DNA of 64,000 bases from RGIG1681 sp017467625 (GTDB lineage Bacteria > Bacillota > Clostridia > Christensenellales > UBA1242), in the NCBI GenBank assembly GCA_017467625.1, contig JAFUSN010000003.1:186001-250000 (forward strand). The letters are read 5' to 3'. How positions within the stretch are numbered: the stretch's first letter is position 1; every line of letters begins with the position of its first letter. Positions 22,349 through 30,326 of the stretch are shown here, one piece after another. The position numbers and the translations under genes are program-made. The notes beneath the pieces were generated by a model that did not search any database, was not told the origin of the DNA, and saw nothing but the letters and a program-made list of their open reading frames with translations.

Positions 22349-24370
22349 TTAATTTAAAATTATTTTAGATAATGAGTGGCTATTTGATATTTTTGCCCCT
22401 TTTTCAAGAACTTTTGTGAATAATGGAACATCTTTTTTAATTTGTTCAAGAATCTCCCGTGCCAATGAATAGTTTTCTGACATAAGCCGCATTATTAGCC
22501 CATTATCGTCACCATGTTGATTGGTTCCAAGAACACTTCCTGCCCCACGAGTTTTTAAGTCAAATTCAGCTATGTCAAATCCATCTGTGTGATCCTTGAA
22601 ATATGCAATTCGCGCAAAAGATTTTTCATTAAGATTATCAGCAAGACAAAAACAATTAGATTCCTTTCCATCTCGCCCAATTCGTCCACGGAGTTGGTGA
22701 AGCGTTGCAAGACCAAAGCGCTCAGGTGATGCAATTACTAAAATGTCGCTTCCTTCAATATCAACACCAACTTCAATAATTGTGGTTGAAACTAAAATCT
22801 TTATGCTTCCATTTTTAAATGATTCAATTACTTTATTTTGATTTTCCTTTGACAGTTTTCCATGAATTAATCCAACTTGAGTTTTATCAAATTTTTTGCA
22901 TAAAAATGTGTACATATTTTTTGCGGATAGTGCAATTTCTGAATCATCATCATTTTCTTCATCAATTTTTGCACAAACAACAAAAACCTTGGAATTTTGT
23001 TCAATCTTTTTTTGAATGTAATTCCACATGTCATTTTGTTTTGATTTTATAACTATATTAGTTTGAATATTAACGCGATGTGGGCGTGAGAGCAATTTAG
23101 ATATATCTAAATCGCCATAAAAAACAAGTGAAAGTGAACGAGGTATTGGGGTTGCACTCATAACAAGAATATCAGTTGTAATTCCTTTATTTTTCAGCAT
23201 TTTACGCTCTTCAACTCCAAAGCGATGTTGTTCATCAATTACAGCAAAAGATAAATTTTTGAAATTTATATTTTGTGAAAGCAGTGCGTGAGTTCCAATT
23301 ATTAAATTTGCCTCCCCTCTTTCAATTTTTGATAAAATTTCATTTTTTTGTTGCGCAGATTGTGAGCCTGTTAAACACACTATTGAAAATCCAAGATTAT
23401 TAAAAATTTTTTGTGCGGTGTTAAAGTGTTGAGAAGCTAAAATTTCAGTTGGCGCAATAATTGCCGACTGAAAGCCATTTTTTAGTGCAATAAACGCACC
23501 AAATAATGCTACCATAGTTTTTCCAGATCCAACATCACCCTGAAGAAGTCTGTTCATTGAAAATTTTGACAAAAAGTCATTTTCAATATCATGACATGCT
23601 TTAATTTGATCATAAGTAAGTTTAAATGGGATAAGTTTTTCAAATTCTTCTAAAAGACCAAAAATTTTTGTGTAACTTGATTTTCTGGTTTCACGAAGCA
23701 TCATTTTATTATAGTCGTTGATTGCAAGAATTGGGATTAAGCTTTCAAGCTCAATTCTACTTTTGCAACGGCTCAATATTTCGTCATCATTTTGAGTTGG
23801 ATTATGGATGATTTTGTAAGCATCACGAATGTTCATTAAATTATATTTTGATAACAATTTATTTGGCACAAATGTTGGAATTTCCAGCATTTCAAGTGAT
23901 TCATTGATTGCATCATGAATAATTTTTTGACCAATTTTTTCAATTGAATGATAGACTGGAAGAAAGTTTTCACCATTAAGTTTTTCAATAAATTTTGAAA
24001 GATTTACATTAAATGTGTTCTTTTTTGTTTTACTGTTTTTACCAAATAAAAAAAGTTCTGCACCAAGATACAGAGTTGATTTTAGATATGTTTGATTAAA
24101 CCATACAGCGTTGAATTTATGCCCAACCTCATCAGCCATTTTGCAGGTTATAAATGACATTTTTCCACGCACATGAACAATTGAAGGATTGTCAATTACA
24201 GTTGATTTAATAATTCTGGCTTTTCCGTCATCTGAATATGGTTCGGTTTTTGAAAAATCATAATACTTATATGGATAGTAATTTATTAAATCATATGGAG
24301 AAAAAATGCCATTTTCATTAAATGACTTTTCCCTCGCCGGACCAATTCCTGATAAATCCTTCAATTCCAT
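22349..24370 (-). CDS. recG: ATP-dependent DNA helicase RecG
   Basis: About 673 residues. An N-terminal wedge/OB domain (~1-220) starts ELKDLSGIGPAREKSF and includes the KMSFITCKM strand. Then two RecA-like domains with LLQGDVGSGKTMVALF (Walker A), VIDEQHRFGVEERK (DEQH), MSATPIPRSL, STTIIEVGVDIEGS and the QLRGRIGRDGKES box. It remodels stalled forks and branched DNA. It follows the asp23-fakA pair as in Bacillus, but a strong terminator separates them. The minus strand shows TATAAT about 9 bases before the ATG and no Shine-Dalgarno, suggesting a leaderless transcript. TTG at 24376 is an alternative start. Confidence 0.95.
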   Translation of the reverse strand: MELKDLSGIGPAREKSFNENGIFSPYDLINYYPYKYYDFSKTEPYSDDGKARIIKSTVIDNPSIVHVRGKMSFITCKMADEVGHKFNAVWFNQTYLKSTLYLGAELFLFGKNSKTKKNTFNVNLSKFIEKLNGENFLPVYHSIEKIGQKIIHDAINESLEMLEIPTFVPNKLLSKYNLMNIRDAYKIIHNPTQNDDEILSRCKSRIELESLIPILAINDYNKMMLRETRKSSYTKIFGLLEEFEKLIPFKLTYDQIKACHDIENDFLSKFSMNRLLQGDVGSGKTMVALFGAFIALKNGFQSAIIAPTEILASQHFNTAQKIFNNLGFSIVCLTGSQSAQQKNEILSKIERGEANLIIGTHALLSQNINFKNLSFAVIDEQHRFGVEERKMLKNKGITTDILVMSATPIPRSLSLVFYGDLDISKLLSRPHRVNIQTNIVIKSKQNDMWNYIQKKIEQNSKVFVVCAKIDEENDDDSEIALSAKNMYTFLCKKFDKTQVGLIHGKLSKENQNKVIESFKNGSIKILVSTTIIEVGVDIEGSDILVIASPERFGLATLHQLRGRIGRDGKESNCFCLADNLNEKSFARIAYFKDHTDGFDIAEFDLKTRGAGSVLGTNQHGDDNGLIMRLMSENYSLAREILEQIKKDVPLFTKVLEKGAKISNSHSLSKIILN

Positions 24371-24412
24371 ATGCAAATTATATCATAATTATAAAAATTT
24401 TCACAACAAAAA

Positions 24413-24435
24413 AGGAATGACAAAGTGTCATTCCT
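24413..24435 (-). terminator. Terminator of asp23-fakA
   Basis: On the minus strand AGGAATGACA pairs perfectly with TGTCATTCCT across a 3-base loop, followed by TTTTT. Confidence 0.9.
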
Positions 24436-24441
24436 GAATAA

Positions 24442-26088
24442 TTATTCAAGTGAAATAAGATAGTAATAAATTGGTTGATTTCCTTCATGGCAATCAATTT
24501 CAAGATCTGGATACTTTTCCTGAAGGGTTTCAACAAGTTTTCCAGCATCTGCAGGGTTAACATCATTTCCATAGAAAAGTGAAACAGTTGAAACTTCGTC
24601 AGTCATAAGTTTTTCAATTGTGTCTTCAGTAACTTTGCTTACATCATTTCCCTTTGTTACAATTTTCTTTTCGCCCAAACCAATGATGTCATTTTCTTTA
24701 AGTTTAAATCCATCAATTGAAGTTGAACGAACAGCGTATGTAACTTGACCTGAAATTACGCCCTTAATTGTTTCTTCAACATTTGCTTTATTTTCCTCAA
24801 TTGAAAGTTCTGGATCAATTCTAATTGCTGCAGAAATTCCTTGAGGAATTGAAGTTGTTGGAAGAACAAAAATGTTACGTTTTGAAAGATCATTTGCAAG
24901 TTCTGCTGCTAAAATGATATTTTTGTTATTTGGAAGAACAAAGATATTCTCTGCTGCAACGCTGTCAGCGGCTTTTGCAATGTCATCGGCGCTTGGGTTC
25001 ATTGTTTGTCCACCCTCAATTACATAGTCAACATTGAGATCTTTAAATAGATTTGAAAGACCTTCACCAGCGCAAACTGCAATAACACCAAGTTTTTTGA
25101 GTTCTTTTTGCTCTTGTTTAACTTTAAGTGCTCTGTTTTGTTCAAGCATATTTTCAATTTTAACACCATTAAGCTCACCAAGTTTGAGGGCGTTTGTGAG
25201 AGCAACTCCTGGTTGATTTGTGTGAACATGGACCTTAACAAGACTTAAATCACCAATGCAGATGACGGAATCACCAATGCTCATAAGTGTTTCACGAAGT
25301 TTGTCAATATCTGCAATGGTTGTTTTTTTGTTGATATTGATTACAAAGAATTCAGTGCAATATGCAAATTCAATGTCTGCCAAGCTATTGTAGTCAACCA
25401 TTTCAGTTGCAAAATCATGACCAGGGGTTCCTTCAACTTTATCAGTGTCTGCTGAAAGTTTAAGTTCACTTTCATCACCTGAAACAATTTTATAGAATCC
25501 GTTAAAAACAACAAGAAGGCCTCTACCACCAGAGTCAACAACACCAGCCTTTTTAAGAACTGGGAGAAGTTCAGGAGTCATTGCCAAAGCTTCTTCACCA
25601 ACATCCAAAACTTGTTTCATGAAATCTTTGATTTCAGTGGTTTTCTTAGCAATTTTTGTTGATGCTTCAGCCATCATTCTAATAACAGTTAAAATTGTTC
25701 CTTCTTTTGGTTTTGTAACTGCTTTATAAGCAATGTTAGCACCTTCAACAAGCGCATTGGCAAAATCCATAGCTTTAATTTCTTTAAGGTTAACAAGTGA
25801 TGATGTCATTCCCTTCAAAATTTGAGAGAGAATAACACCAGAGTTTCCTCTTGCACCTTTAAGTGCACCCTTGCTGATTGCATCACAAATTGACTCCATG
25901 TCATTATTTGCGCACATGTTGAGTTCTTTAACAGCTGACTTCATTGTGAGAGTCATATTTGTTCCAGTGTCCCCATCAGGAACTGGGAAAACGTTTAATG
26001 AGTTTACATATTCTTTATTTTCATCGAGGTAGTTTGCACCTGAAACCACCATTTTACGGAGCATTGCTCCAGTGATAACTTTATCCAT
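24442..26088 (-). CDS. fakA: DAK2-domain fatty acid kinase FakA (YloV-like)
   Basis: 548 residues. The N-terminal DAK2 kinase domain (~1-200) contains NVFPVPDGDTGTNM, the Asp cluster that binds ATP-Mg, plus ALKGARGNSGVILSQ and VVDSGGRGLLVVF. A middle domain and a C-terminal domain with the conserved Cys/Asn features of FakA follow. With a FakB fatty-acid carrier it phosphorylates exogenous fatty acids to acyl phosphates for phospholipid synthesis; no fakB is in this window. It lies directly downstream of the Asp23 gene, the arrangement conserved in Bacillota. Confidence 0.93.
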   Translation of the reverse strand: MDKVITGAMLRKMVVSGANYLDENKEYVNSLNVFPVPDGDTGTNMTLTMKSAVKELNMCANNDMESICDAISKGALKGARGNSGVILSQILKGMTSSLVNLKEIKAMDFANALVEGANIAYKAVTKPKEGTILTVIRMMAEASTKIAKKTTEIKDFMKQVLDVGEEALAMTPELLPVLKKAGVVDSGGRGLLVVFNGFYKIVSGDESELKLSADTDKVEGTPGHDFATEMVDYNSLADIEFAYCTEFFVININKKTTIADIDKLRETLMSIGDSVICIGDLSLVKVHVHTNQPGVALTNALKLGELNGVKIENMLEQNRALKVKQEQKELKKLGVIAVCAGEGLSNLFKDLNVDYVIEGGQTMNPSADDIAKAADSVAAENIFVLPNNKNIILAAELANDLSKRNIFVLPTTSIPQGISAAIRIDPELSIEENKANVEETIKGVISGQVTYAVRSTSIDGFKLKENDIIGLGEKKIVTKGNDVSKVTEDTIEKLMTDEVSTVSLFYGNDVNPADAGKLVETLQEKYPDLEIDCHEGNQPIYYYLISLE

Positions 26089-26147
26089 CTTATCTCCTAG
26101 TTTATTGTTTTGGACAGCAAAACATAAGGCCCATTTCGCCCCTCTGT

Positions 26148-26498
26148 TTAAACTTTAACTCCAACAACATTAATATTTATTGAATCAACAATCATGCCGG
26201 TGAATTGTTCAACATTGTATTTTACAAGGCGTCTAACAGATTCAGCGACAGCGTTTATACTTACACCATATTTAAGGATGATGTCAAGATCTATGTTTAT
26301 TCTGTCATTGATTGTTGTTACTTTAATTCCGCGTGGTCTATATTTTTTTCTAAAGAGCTCACGGATTGAATCAGCAAATTTATTTGTTACAAGATCAACA
26401 ACACCATATACATCAAGTGCAGAATGTGCAACAATCAAAGCGACTGACTCGTCTGTAACAGAAATCTTTCCATAGGAATTGACTGTATTAACTGACAT
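26148..26498 (-). CDS. Asp23/Gls24 family envelope stress protein (YloU-like)
   Basis: 116 residues. The Asp23 domain fills the protein: GKISVTDESVALIVAHSALDVYGV, then RGIKVTTINDRINIDLDIILKYGV, and VKYNVEQFTGMIVDSININVVGV at the end. Family members form membrane-associated oligomers linked to envelope homeostasis; the exact role is unclear. An AAGGAGAAAGTT ribosome-binding site is present. It is the first gene of the asp23-fakA transcript and divergent from rpmB, as in B. subtilis. Confidence 0.92.
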   Translation of the reverse strand: MSVNTVNSYGKISVTDESVALIVAHSALDVYGVVDLVTNKFADSIRELFRKKYRPRGIKVTTINDRINIDLDIILKYGVSINAVAESVRRLVKYNVEQFTGMIVDSININVVGVKV

Positions 26499-26650
26499 AA
26501 CTTTCTCCTTAATTCAATTTGTGGGCACCAAAAAGCTGGTTTTACCCAACAAACCTATAACTATGATAAATCATTCTAGAAAAAAAATCAACAATTTATT
26601 TGATTTAAAGTAGTTATTTGTTAAATTTTTTAAATAATTTTAATATTTAC

Positions 26651-26679
26651 TTGCAAATTCAACTTTCCTATGTTATTAT
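26651..26679 (+). promoter_or_regulatory. rpmB promoter
   Basis: TTGCAA (26651-26656), a 17-base spacer, and TATTAT (26674-26679). The leader is about 30 nt and contains AGGAGG. Confidence 0.6.
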
Positions 26680-26717
26680 ATACAAGGTTATTCAATACGC
26701 CTAGGAGGTAGAACTTA

Positions 26718-26903
26718 ATGAGCAGAGTATGTAGTATTTGTGGAAAAGGCCCAAGCGCGGGAAATTCTCGTAGCCACGCTTTAAATATATCTAAAAGAGT
26801 ATATAGACCAAATCTTCATAAGCAAACAATTGAAGTTGACGGAAAAGTTCAAACAGTTTATGTTTGCACAAAGTGTATGAAGGGTTCAAAAAAAGATAAA
26901 TAA
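26718..26903 (+). CDS. rpmB: 50S ribosomal protein L28
   Basis: 61 residues. The N-terminus CSICGKGPSAGNSRSHALN and C-terminal CTKCMKG give the two CxxC pairs of the zinc-binding form of L28. The segment RVYRPNLHKQTIEVDGK is typical. It is part of the large ribosomal subunit. It diverges from asp23 and converges on spoVM, the neighbourhood known from Bacillus. RBS AGGAGG. Confidence 0.97.
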   Translation: MSRVCSICGKGPSAGNSRSHALNISKRVYRPNLHKQTIEVDGKVQTVYVCTKCMKGSKKDK

Positions 26904-26909
26904 AAAAAT

Positions 26910-26932
26910 ACCAGCAGATTGCTGGTTTTTTT
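26910..26932 (+). terminator. rpmB terminator
   Basis: CCAGCA/TGCTGG stem with a 3-base loop, followed by TTTTTTT. Confidence 0.85.
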
Positions 26933-26936
26933 ATTC

Positions 26937-26971
26937 AAAATAAGGAGTGGGATTCCCCCACTCCTTATTTT
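26937..26971 (-). terminator. spoVM terminator
   Basis: AAAATAAGGAGTGGG pairs with the complementary run CCCACTCCTTATTTT around a short loop. On the minus strand it is followed by a T-rich end. The spoVM stop codon lies in the stem. Confidence 0.8.
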
Positions 26972-27039
26972 TGTTTTCTCACAAACAATTTTAGTATACC
27001 AGATAAAAATTTTGGTGCTTTAATGCACATTATGGTCAT
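26965..27039 (-). CDS. spoVM: SpoVM, spore-coat-initiating amphipathic peptide
   Basis: 24 codons, found by reading the minus strand between rpmB and rpe. The peptide contains IKAPKFLSGILKLFV, which aligns with the amphipathic helix of B. subtilis SpoVM (IKLPKFLGGIVRAML), including the conserved Pro after the short N-terminal stretch and the basic C-terminus. SpoVM marks the curved forespore outer membrane and recruits the SpoIVA ATPase. AGGAGGG is placed 6 bases before the ATG. CATATAAT about 30 bases upstream could be a -10 element. The position next to rpmB and rpe matches Bacillus. Confidence 0.85.
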   Translation of the reverse strand: MTIMCIKAPKFLSGILKLFVRKQK

Positions 27040-27088
27040 AGACTTCCCTCCTAATTACTTCCATTATATGAAAGTGAAGTTTATGATG

Positions 27089-27784
27089 TTAATTTTTAAA
27101 AAATTTAGAAATATTTCCAAGAATATCTTTACCTTTTAGTTGTTTAATTGTTTTTCTCATGTTTTTAGATTCAAACACGGTTTTTCCACTGACAATGATA
27201 TTTGCTCCCATCTTTCTTAAAATTTTGGAGTTCTTAACTGTTACGCCACCATCAATTTCAATTAACACATGCTTATCTAAATCACGAATTTCAGCAATTT
27301 TTTCAGCCATTCCAGGAATAAATTCTTGGCCGCAAGCCCCAGGTTTAACACCCATAACAAGAACAATATCAACAAGTTTTTGCTCCAATATGTCTTTAAT
27401 TTTTAAGGCTGGAGTTTTTGGGTTAATGGCAATTCCTGTAACAACATTACTTTCCTTAATTTTTTTAAGGGTTTGAGTCAAGTTTTTTGTTGCTTCATAA
27501 TGAATTGTTAAAATGTCGGCACCGGCGTCAATATACTTATCAATAACTTCATCAGGATTTTCCACCATCAAGTGAACATCAAGCATTAAATTTGTTTTAT
27601 CTCTGATTTTATCAACCAAAGTGTAGTCAAAAGTTTTATTTTTAACAAAAACACCATCCATAACATCAAGGTGAACAAAGTTTGCACCTGCTTTTTCAAT
27701 GTTAACAAGTGCTTTATCTAGCACCTCATCATTTTTATAATCAATTGCAATGATTGATGGTGAAACACGAATTAATTTTGGCAT
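27089..27784 (-). CDS. rpe: Ribulose-phosphate 3-epimerase
   Basis: 231 residues, TIM barrel. Motifs: VSPSIIAIDY, FVHLDVMDGVFVKN (metal-binding His and catalytic Asp), LDVHLMVENP, LVMGVKPGACGQEF and IEIDGGVTVKN with the second catalytic Asp. It interconverts ribulose-5-phosphate and xylulose-5-phosphate in the pentose phosphate pathway. Starts immediately after the rlmN stop, so translationally linked. rsgA and the prkC/prpC genes that usually lie between rlmN and rpe are absent. Confidence 0.95.
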   Translation of the reverse strand: MPKLIRVSPSIIAIDYKNDEVLDKALVNIEKAGANFVHLDVMDGVFVKNKTFDYTLVDKIRDKTNLMLDVHLMVENPDEVIDKYIDAGADILTIHYEATKNLTQTLKKIKESNVVTGIAINPKTPALKIKDILEQKLVDIVLVMGVKPGACGQEFIPGMAEKIAEIRDLDKHVLIEIDGGVTVKNSKILRKMGANIIVSGKTVFESKNMRKTIKQLKGKDILGNISKFFKN

Positions 27785-28846
27785 CTATTTACCCTCCTTT
27801 AATTTTGATCTACGAAGTTGTCCACATGCACCAGATATATCGCTTCCAAGCGTTCTTCTGGTTGTTGCTGAGACTCCAAGTTTTTTAAGTTCTTCCCAAA
27901 ACTCTGCTTGTTTTTGTTTACTTGCAGGTTTAAGAGCAGGGTTTTCTTCAACTGAGTGAGGAGTTGTGTTGATTGGAATTAAGTTAAAATGAGAAGAAAT
28001 CCCCTTTGAAAGTTCTTTAAGCCTTTCGGCGTCTTCTTTATTTGTGTTCATATCAAGAGTGATATATTCAAAAACTATTCTTCGTTTAGTTTTTTCAAAG
28101 TAATAGCGAATTGCAAAAAACAGCTCTTTTAATGAAATTCCACGAGCCACTGGCATAATTTTTTTACGCTCTTCTTCAGTTGATGCATGAAGTGAAATTG
28201 TTAATGTTATTCCAAGATCTTCATCCGCAAGAGCCTTTATTTTTTCAGCCAGTCCACAAGTTGAAAGTGAAATGTTACGTTGTGATAAGTTGAAGTTTTC
28301 TTTGCTTGAAATGAGCTTGATGAATTTTACAACATTATCATAGTTGTCAAGAGGTTCGCCACATCCCATTAAAACAATGTTTGTAATTTTTCTATCTGAT
28401 TTGCTTCCACCAATATGGCGATTAACAGCAAGAACTTGACCAAGCATTTCTGCAGGAGTTAAGTTGCGAACTAAACCATCAATGCCAGTTGCACAAAATG
28501 CACAACCCATCCTGCACCCAACTTGTGTTGAAATGCAAATTGTGTTGCCATATTTATAATTCATCAAAACACCTTCAACAATGTTTCCATCTGCAAGTGA
28601 CAAAAGATATTTTTTTGTTCCATCACGGCTTATAAGTTCCCTTTCAATTTTAACAGGTTCATCATCATAAACCTCTAAAAGTTTGTTTCGAAGTTCCTGA
28701 GGAATGTTTGTCATTTCACTTATACGCTTATAGTCACCGAGCCAAGCATAAATTTGTTCGGCGCGGTATCGTGGCATTTTTTCAACAATTGCAGAAAGTT
28801 CTTCTTTTAATTCCGAAAGTGAAAGGTTGTAAATGTTTTTTTTCAT
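27785..28846 (-). CDS. rlmN: 23S rRNA (adenine-2503-C2)-methyltransferase, dual-specificity RlmN
   Basis: 353 residues, radical SAM. The CxxxCxxC cluster is CRMGCAFCATG, with NIVLMGCGEPLDNYDNV following (GEP motif). The C-terminal GACGQLR carries the methyl-accepting Cys. It methylates A2503 of 23S rRNA and A37 of some tRNAs. Its ATG shares a base with the fmt stop. In many Bacillota rsmB lies between fmt and rlmN; here it is missing. Confidence 0.95.
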   Translation of the reverse strand: MKKNIYNLSLSELKEELSAIVEKMPRYRAEQIYAWLGDYKRISEMTNIPQELRNKLLEVYDDEPVKIERELISRDGTKKYLLSLADGNIVEGVLMNYKYGNTICISTQVGCRMGCAFCATGIDGLVRNLTPAEMLGQVLAVNRHIGGSKSDRKITNIVLMGCGEPLDNYDNVVKFIKLISSKENFNLSQRNISLSTCGLAEKIKALADEDLGITLTISLHASTEEERKKIMPVARGISLKELFFAIRYYFEKTKRRIVFEYITLDMNTNKEDAERLKELSKGISSHFNLIPINTTPHSVEENPALKPASKQKQAEFWEELKKLGVSATTRRTLGSDISGACGQLRRSKLKEGK

Positions 28847-29814
28847 TACCCACCTCTAACTTCTAAATTTTTAAATACATCAAAATGAGAGACTTTTCTT
28901 CCATTAAGAACATCTTTTCCTGAAAGGATTTTTGTTCCTGGAAGTTGAATTTCAAGAATTTCAATTGCACCATCAGCAGTTTTTACAAAAAGACCACGTT
29001 TTGGTGAACTTTCTGGAAGGACGGTTCCAACTGCAAGTGCCATTGATTCTGGAGAAATATCAATATCTGCAACTTTCGCTCTATAAACTTTGACAAGCAT
29101 GTTGTTAAGATATGTTCGTGAAATTGGATTTGGATTTGTTCCAAGAATTAAACACTTGATTTCTCTTGAAGATTTTTCCCAGTTGATGACGGCATCTTCT
29201 TTATCAATTTTTTTTGTGATTGTTGCGTAAACATGTTCTTGTTTTACAAAAGTTGCACTTCCATCTTCAAGCCTATCAATTACATCCAAAAGTAAGTTTC
29301 CGCCAATGATTGAAAGTTTGTTTGTAAGTTCACCAGCTGTTTCATTTTCACCAATTTTTGTTTTTGCAATTGCAATGATGTCGCCAGTGTCTAGGCCAAT
29401 TTCTGTTTTCATTACAGTTACACCAGTTTCAGTGTCGCCATGAATTATTGCGGATTGAATTGGCGAAGCTCCACGATATTTTGGAAGAATTGATGCATGA
29501 ACATTAATTGTTCCAAATTTGGCAATATCAAGCACTTGTTGGCTTAAAATTTGTCCATAGGCTGCAGTTATCATTAAATCAGGAGAAAGTGCCTTTAAAT
29601 CAACAATTCCATCTCGTGAGATTTTTGGAAATTGAAAGAGAGGAATTCCATTTTTAAGAGCATATTCTTTAACTGGAGAAAACACAACCTTATTTCCTCT
29701 TTCACTAGGTTTATCAGGTTGAGTTACAACTGCAACAACTTCATGTTTTGATTTTATAAGCATATCTAAGCAATTTACTGCAAATTCAGGCGTTCCTAAA
29801 AAAATTATTCTCAT
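28846..29814 (-). CDS. fmt: Methionyl-tRNA formyltransferase
   Basis: 322 residues. The N-terminal hydrolase fold begins IIFLGTPEFAVNCLDM. The catalytic block is HASILPKYRGASPIQ and GVTVMKTEIGLDTGDI. The C-terminal OB-like domain (~210-315) binds tRNA. It formylates initiator Met-tRNA with 10-formyl-THF. It overlaps def by 4 bases, the classic def-fmt pair. Confidence 0.95.
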   Translation of the reverse strand: MRIIFLGTPEFAVNCLDMLIKSKHEVVAVVTQPDKPSERGNKVVFSPVKEYALKNGIPLFQFPKISRDGIVDLKALSPDLMITAAYGQILSQQVLDIAKFGTINVHASILPKYRGASPIQSAIIHGDTETGVTVMKTEIGLDTGDIIAIAKTKIGENETAGELTNKLSIIGGNLLLDVIDRLEDGSATFVKQEHVYATITKKIDKEDAVINWEKSSREIKCLILGTNPNPISRTYLNNMLVKVYRAKVADIDISPESMALAVGTVLPESSPKRGLFVKTADGAIEILEIQLPGTKILSGKDVLNGRKVSHFDVFKNLEVRGG

Positions 29815-30317
29815 TTAATCGTTTCCTTTTGTTGCTTTTTCTTGCGATTGTATTCATCGCGATCATTAAACATTTCTATTGCTTTATCAATATATAAAAT
29901 TCCATTTAAGTGATCAAGTTCATGGCAGAAGCATTTTGCCTCAAATCCAGTAAATTTTTTTGAGATTTTTTTGCCAGTTCTGTCTTGATATTCAACCCAA
30001 ACCTTTTCAGGTCTTTCAACAATTCCACACTTTCCTGGAACTGATAAGCATCCTTCAATTTTAATTTTGTTTTCACCCTCTTGTTTAATGATTGAAGGAT
30101 TGATGCATTCTCTGATGAATTTTGGATTTGCATGCATAACAAAAACTCTTTTCAAAACTCCAACTTGAACAGCTGAAAGTCCCGCACCGTCATTGGCATG
30201 CATGGTGTCAATCATGTCATCAATCAGTTCACCGAGCCTAGTATCAAAATTTAATACTGGCTTTGAGATTTTTCGGAGGGTTTCATCACCTTCGTGTATA
30301 ATTTTTCGTATTGCCAT
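29811..30317 (-). CDS. def: Peptide deformylase
   Basis: 168 residues. All three motifs are present: GAGLSAVQVG, EGCLSVPG (Cys ligand) and CHELDHLNG (HExxH). It removes the N-formyl group from nascent proteins at the ribosome. The RBS is AAGGAG. It starts 9 bases after the priA stop and overlaps fmt. Confidence 0.96.
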   Translation of the reverse strand: MAIRKIIHEGDETLRKISKPVLNFDTRLGELIDDMIDTMHANDGAGLSAVQVGVLKRVFVMHANPKFIRECINPSIIKQEGENKIKIEGCLSVPGKCGIVERPEKVWVEYQDRTGKKISKKFTGFEAKCFCHELDHLNGILYIDKAIEMFNDRDEYNRKKKQQKETIK

Positions 30318-30326
30318 AAGTTCTCC

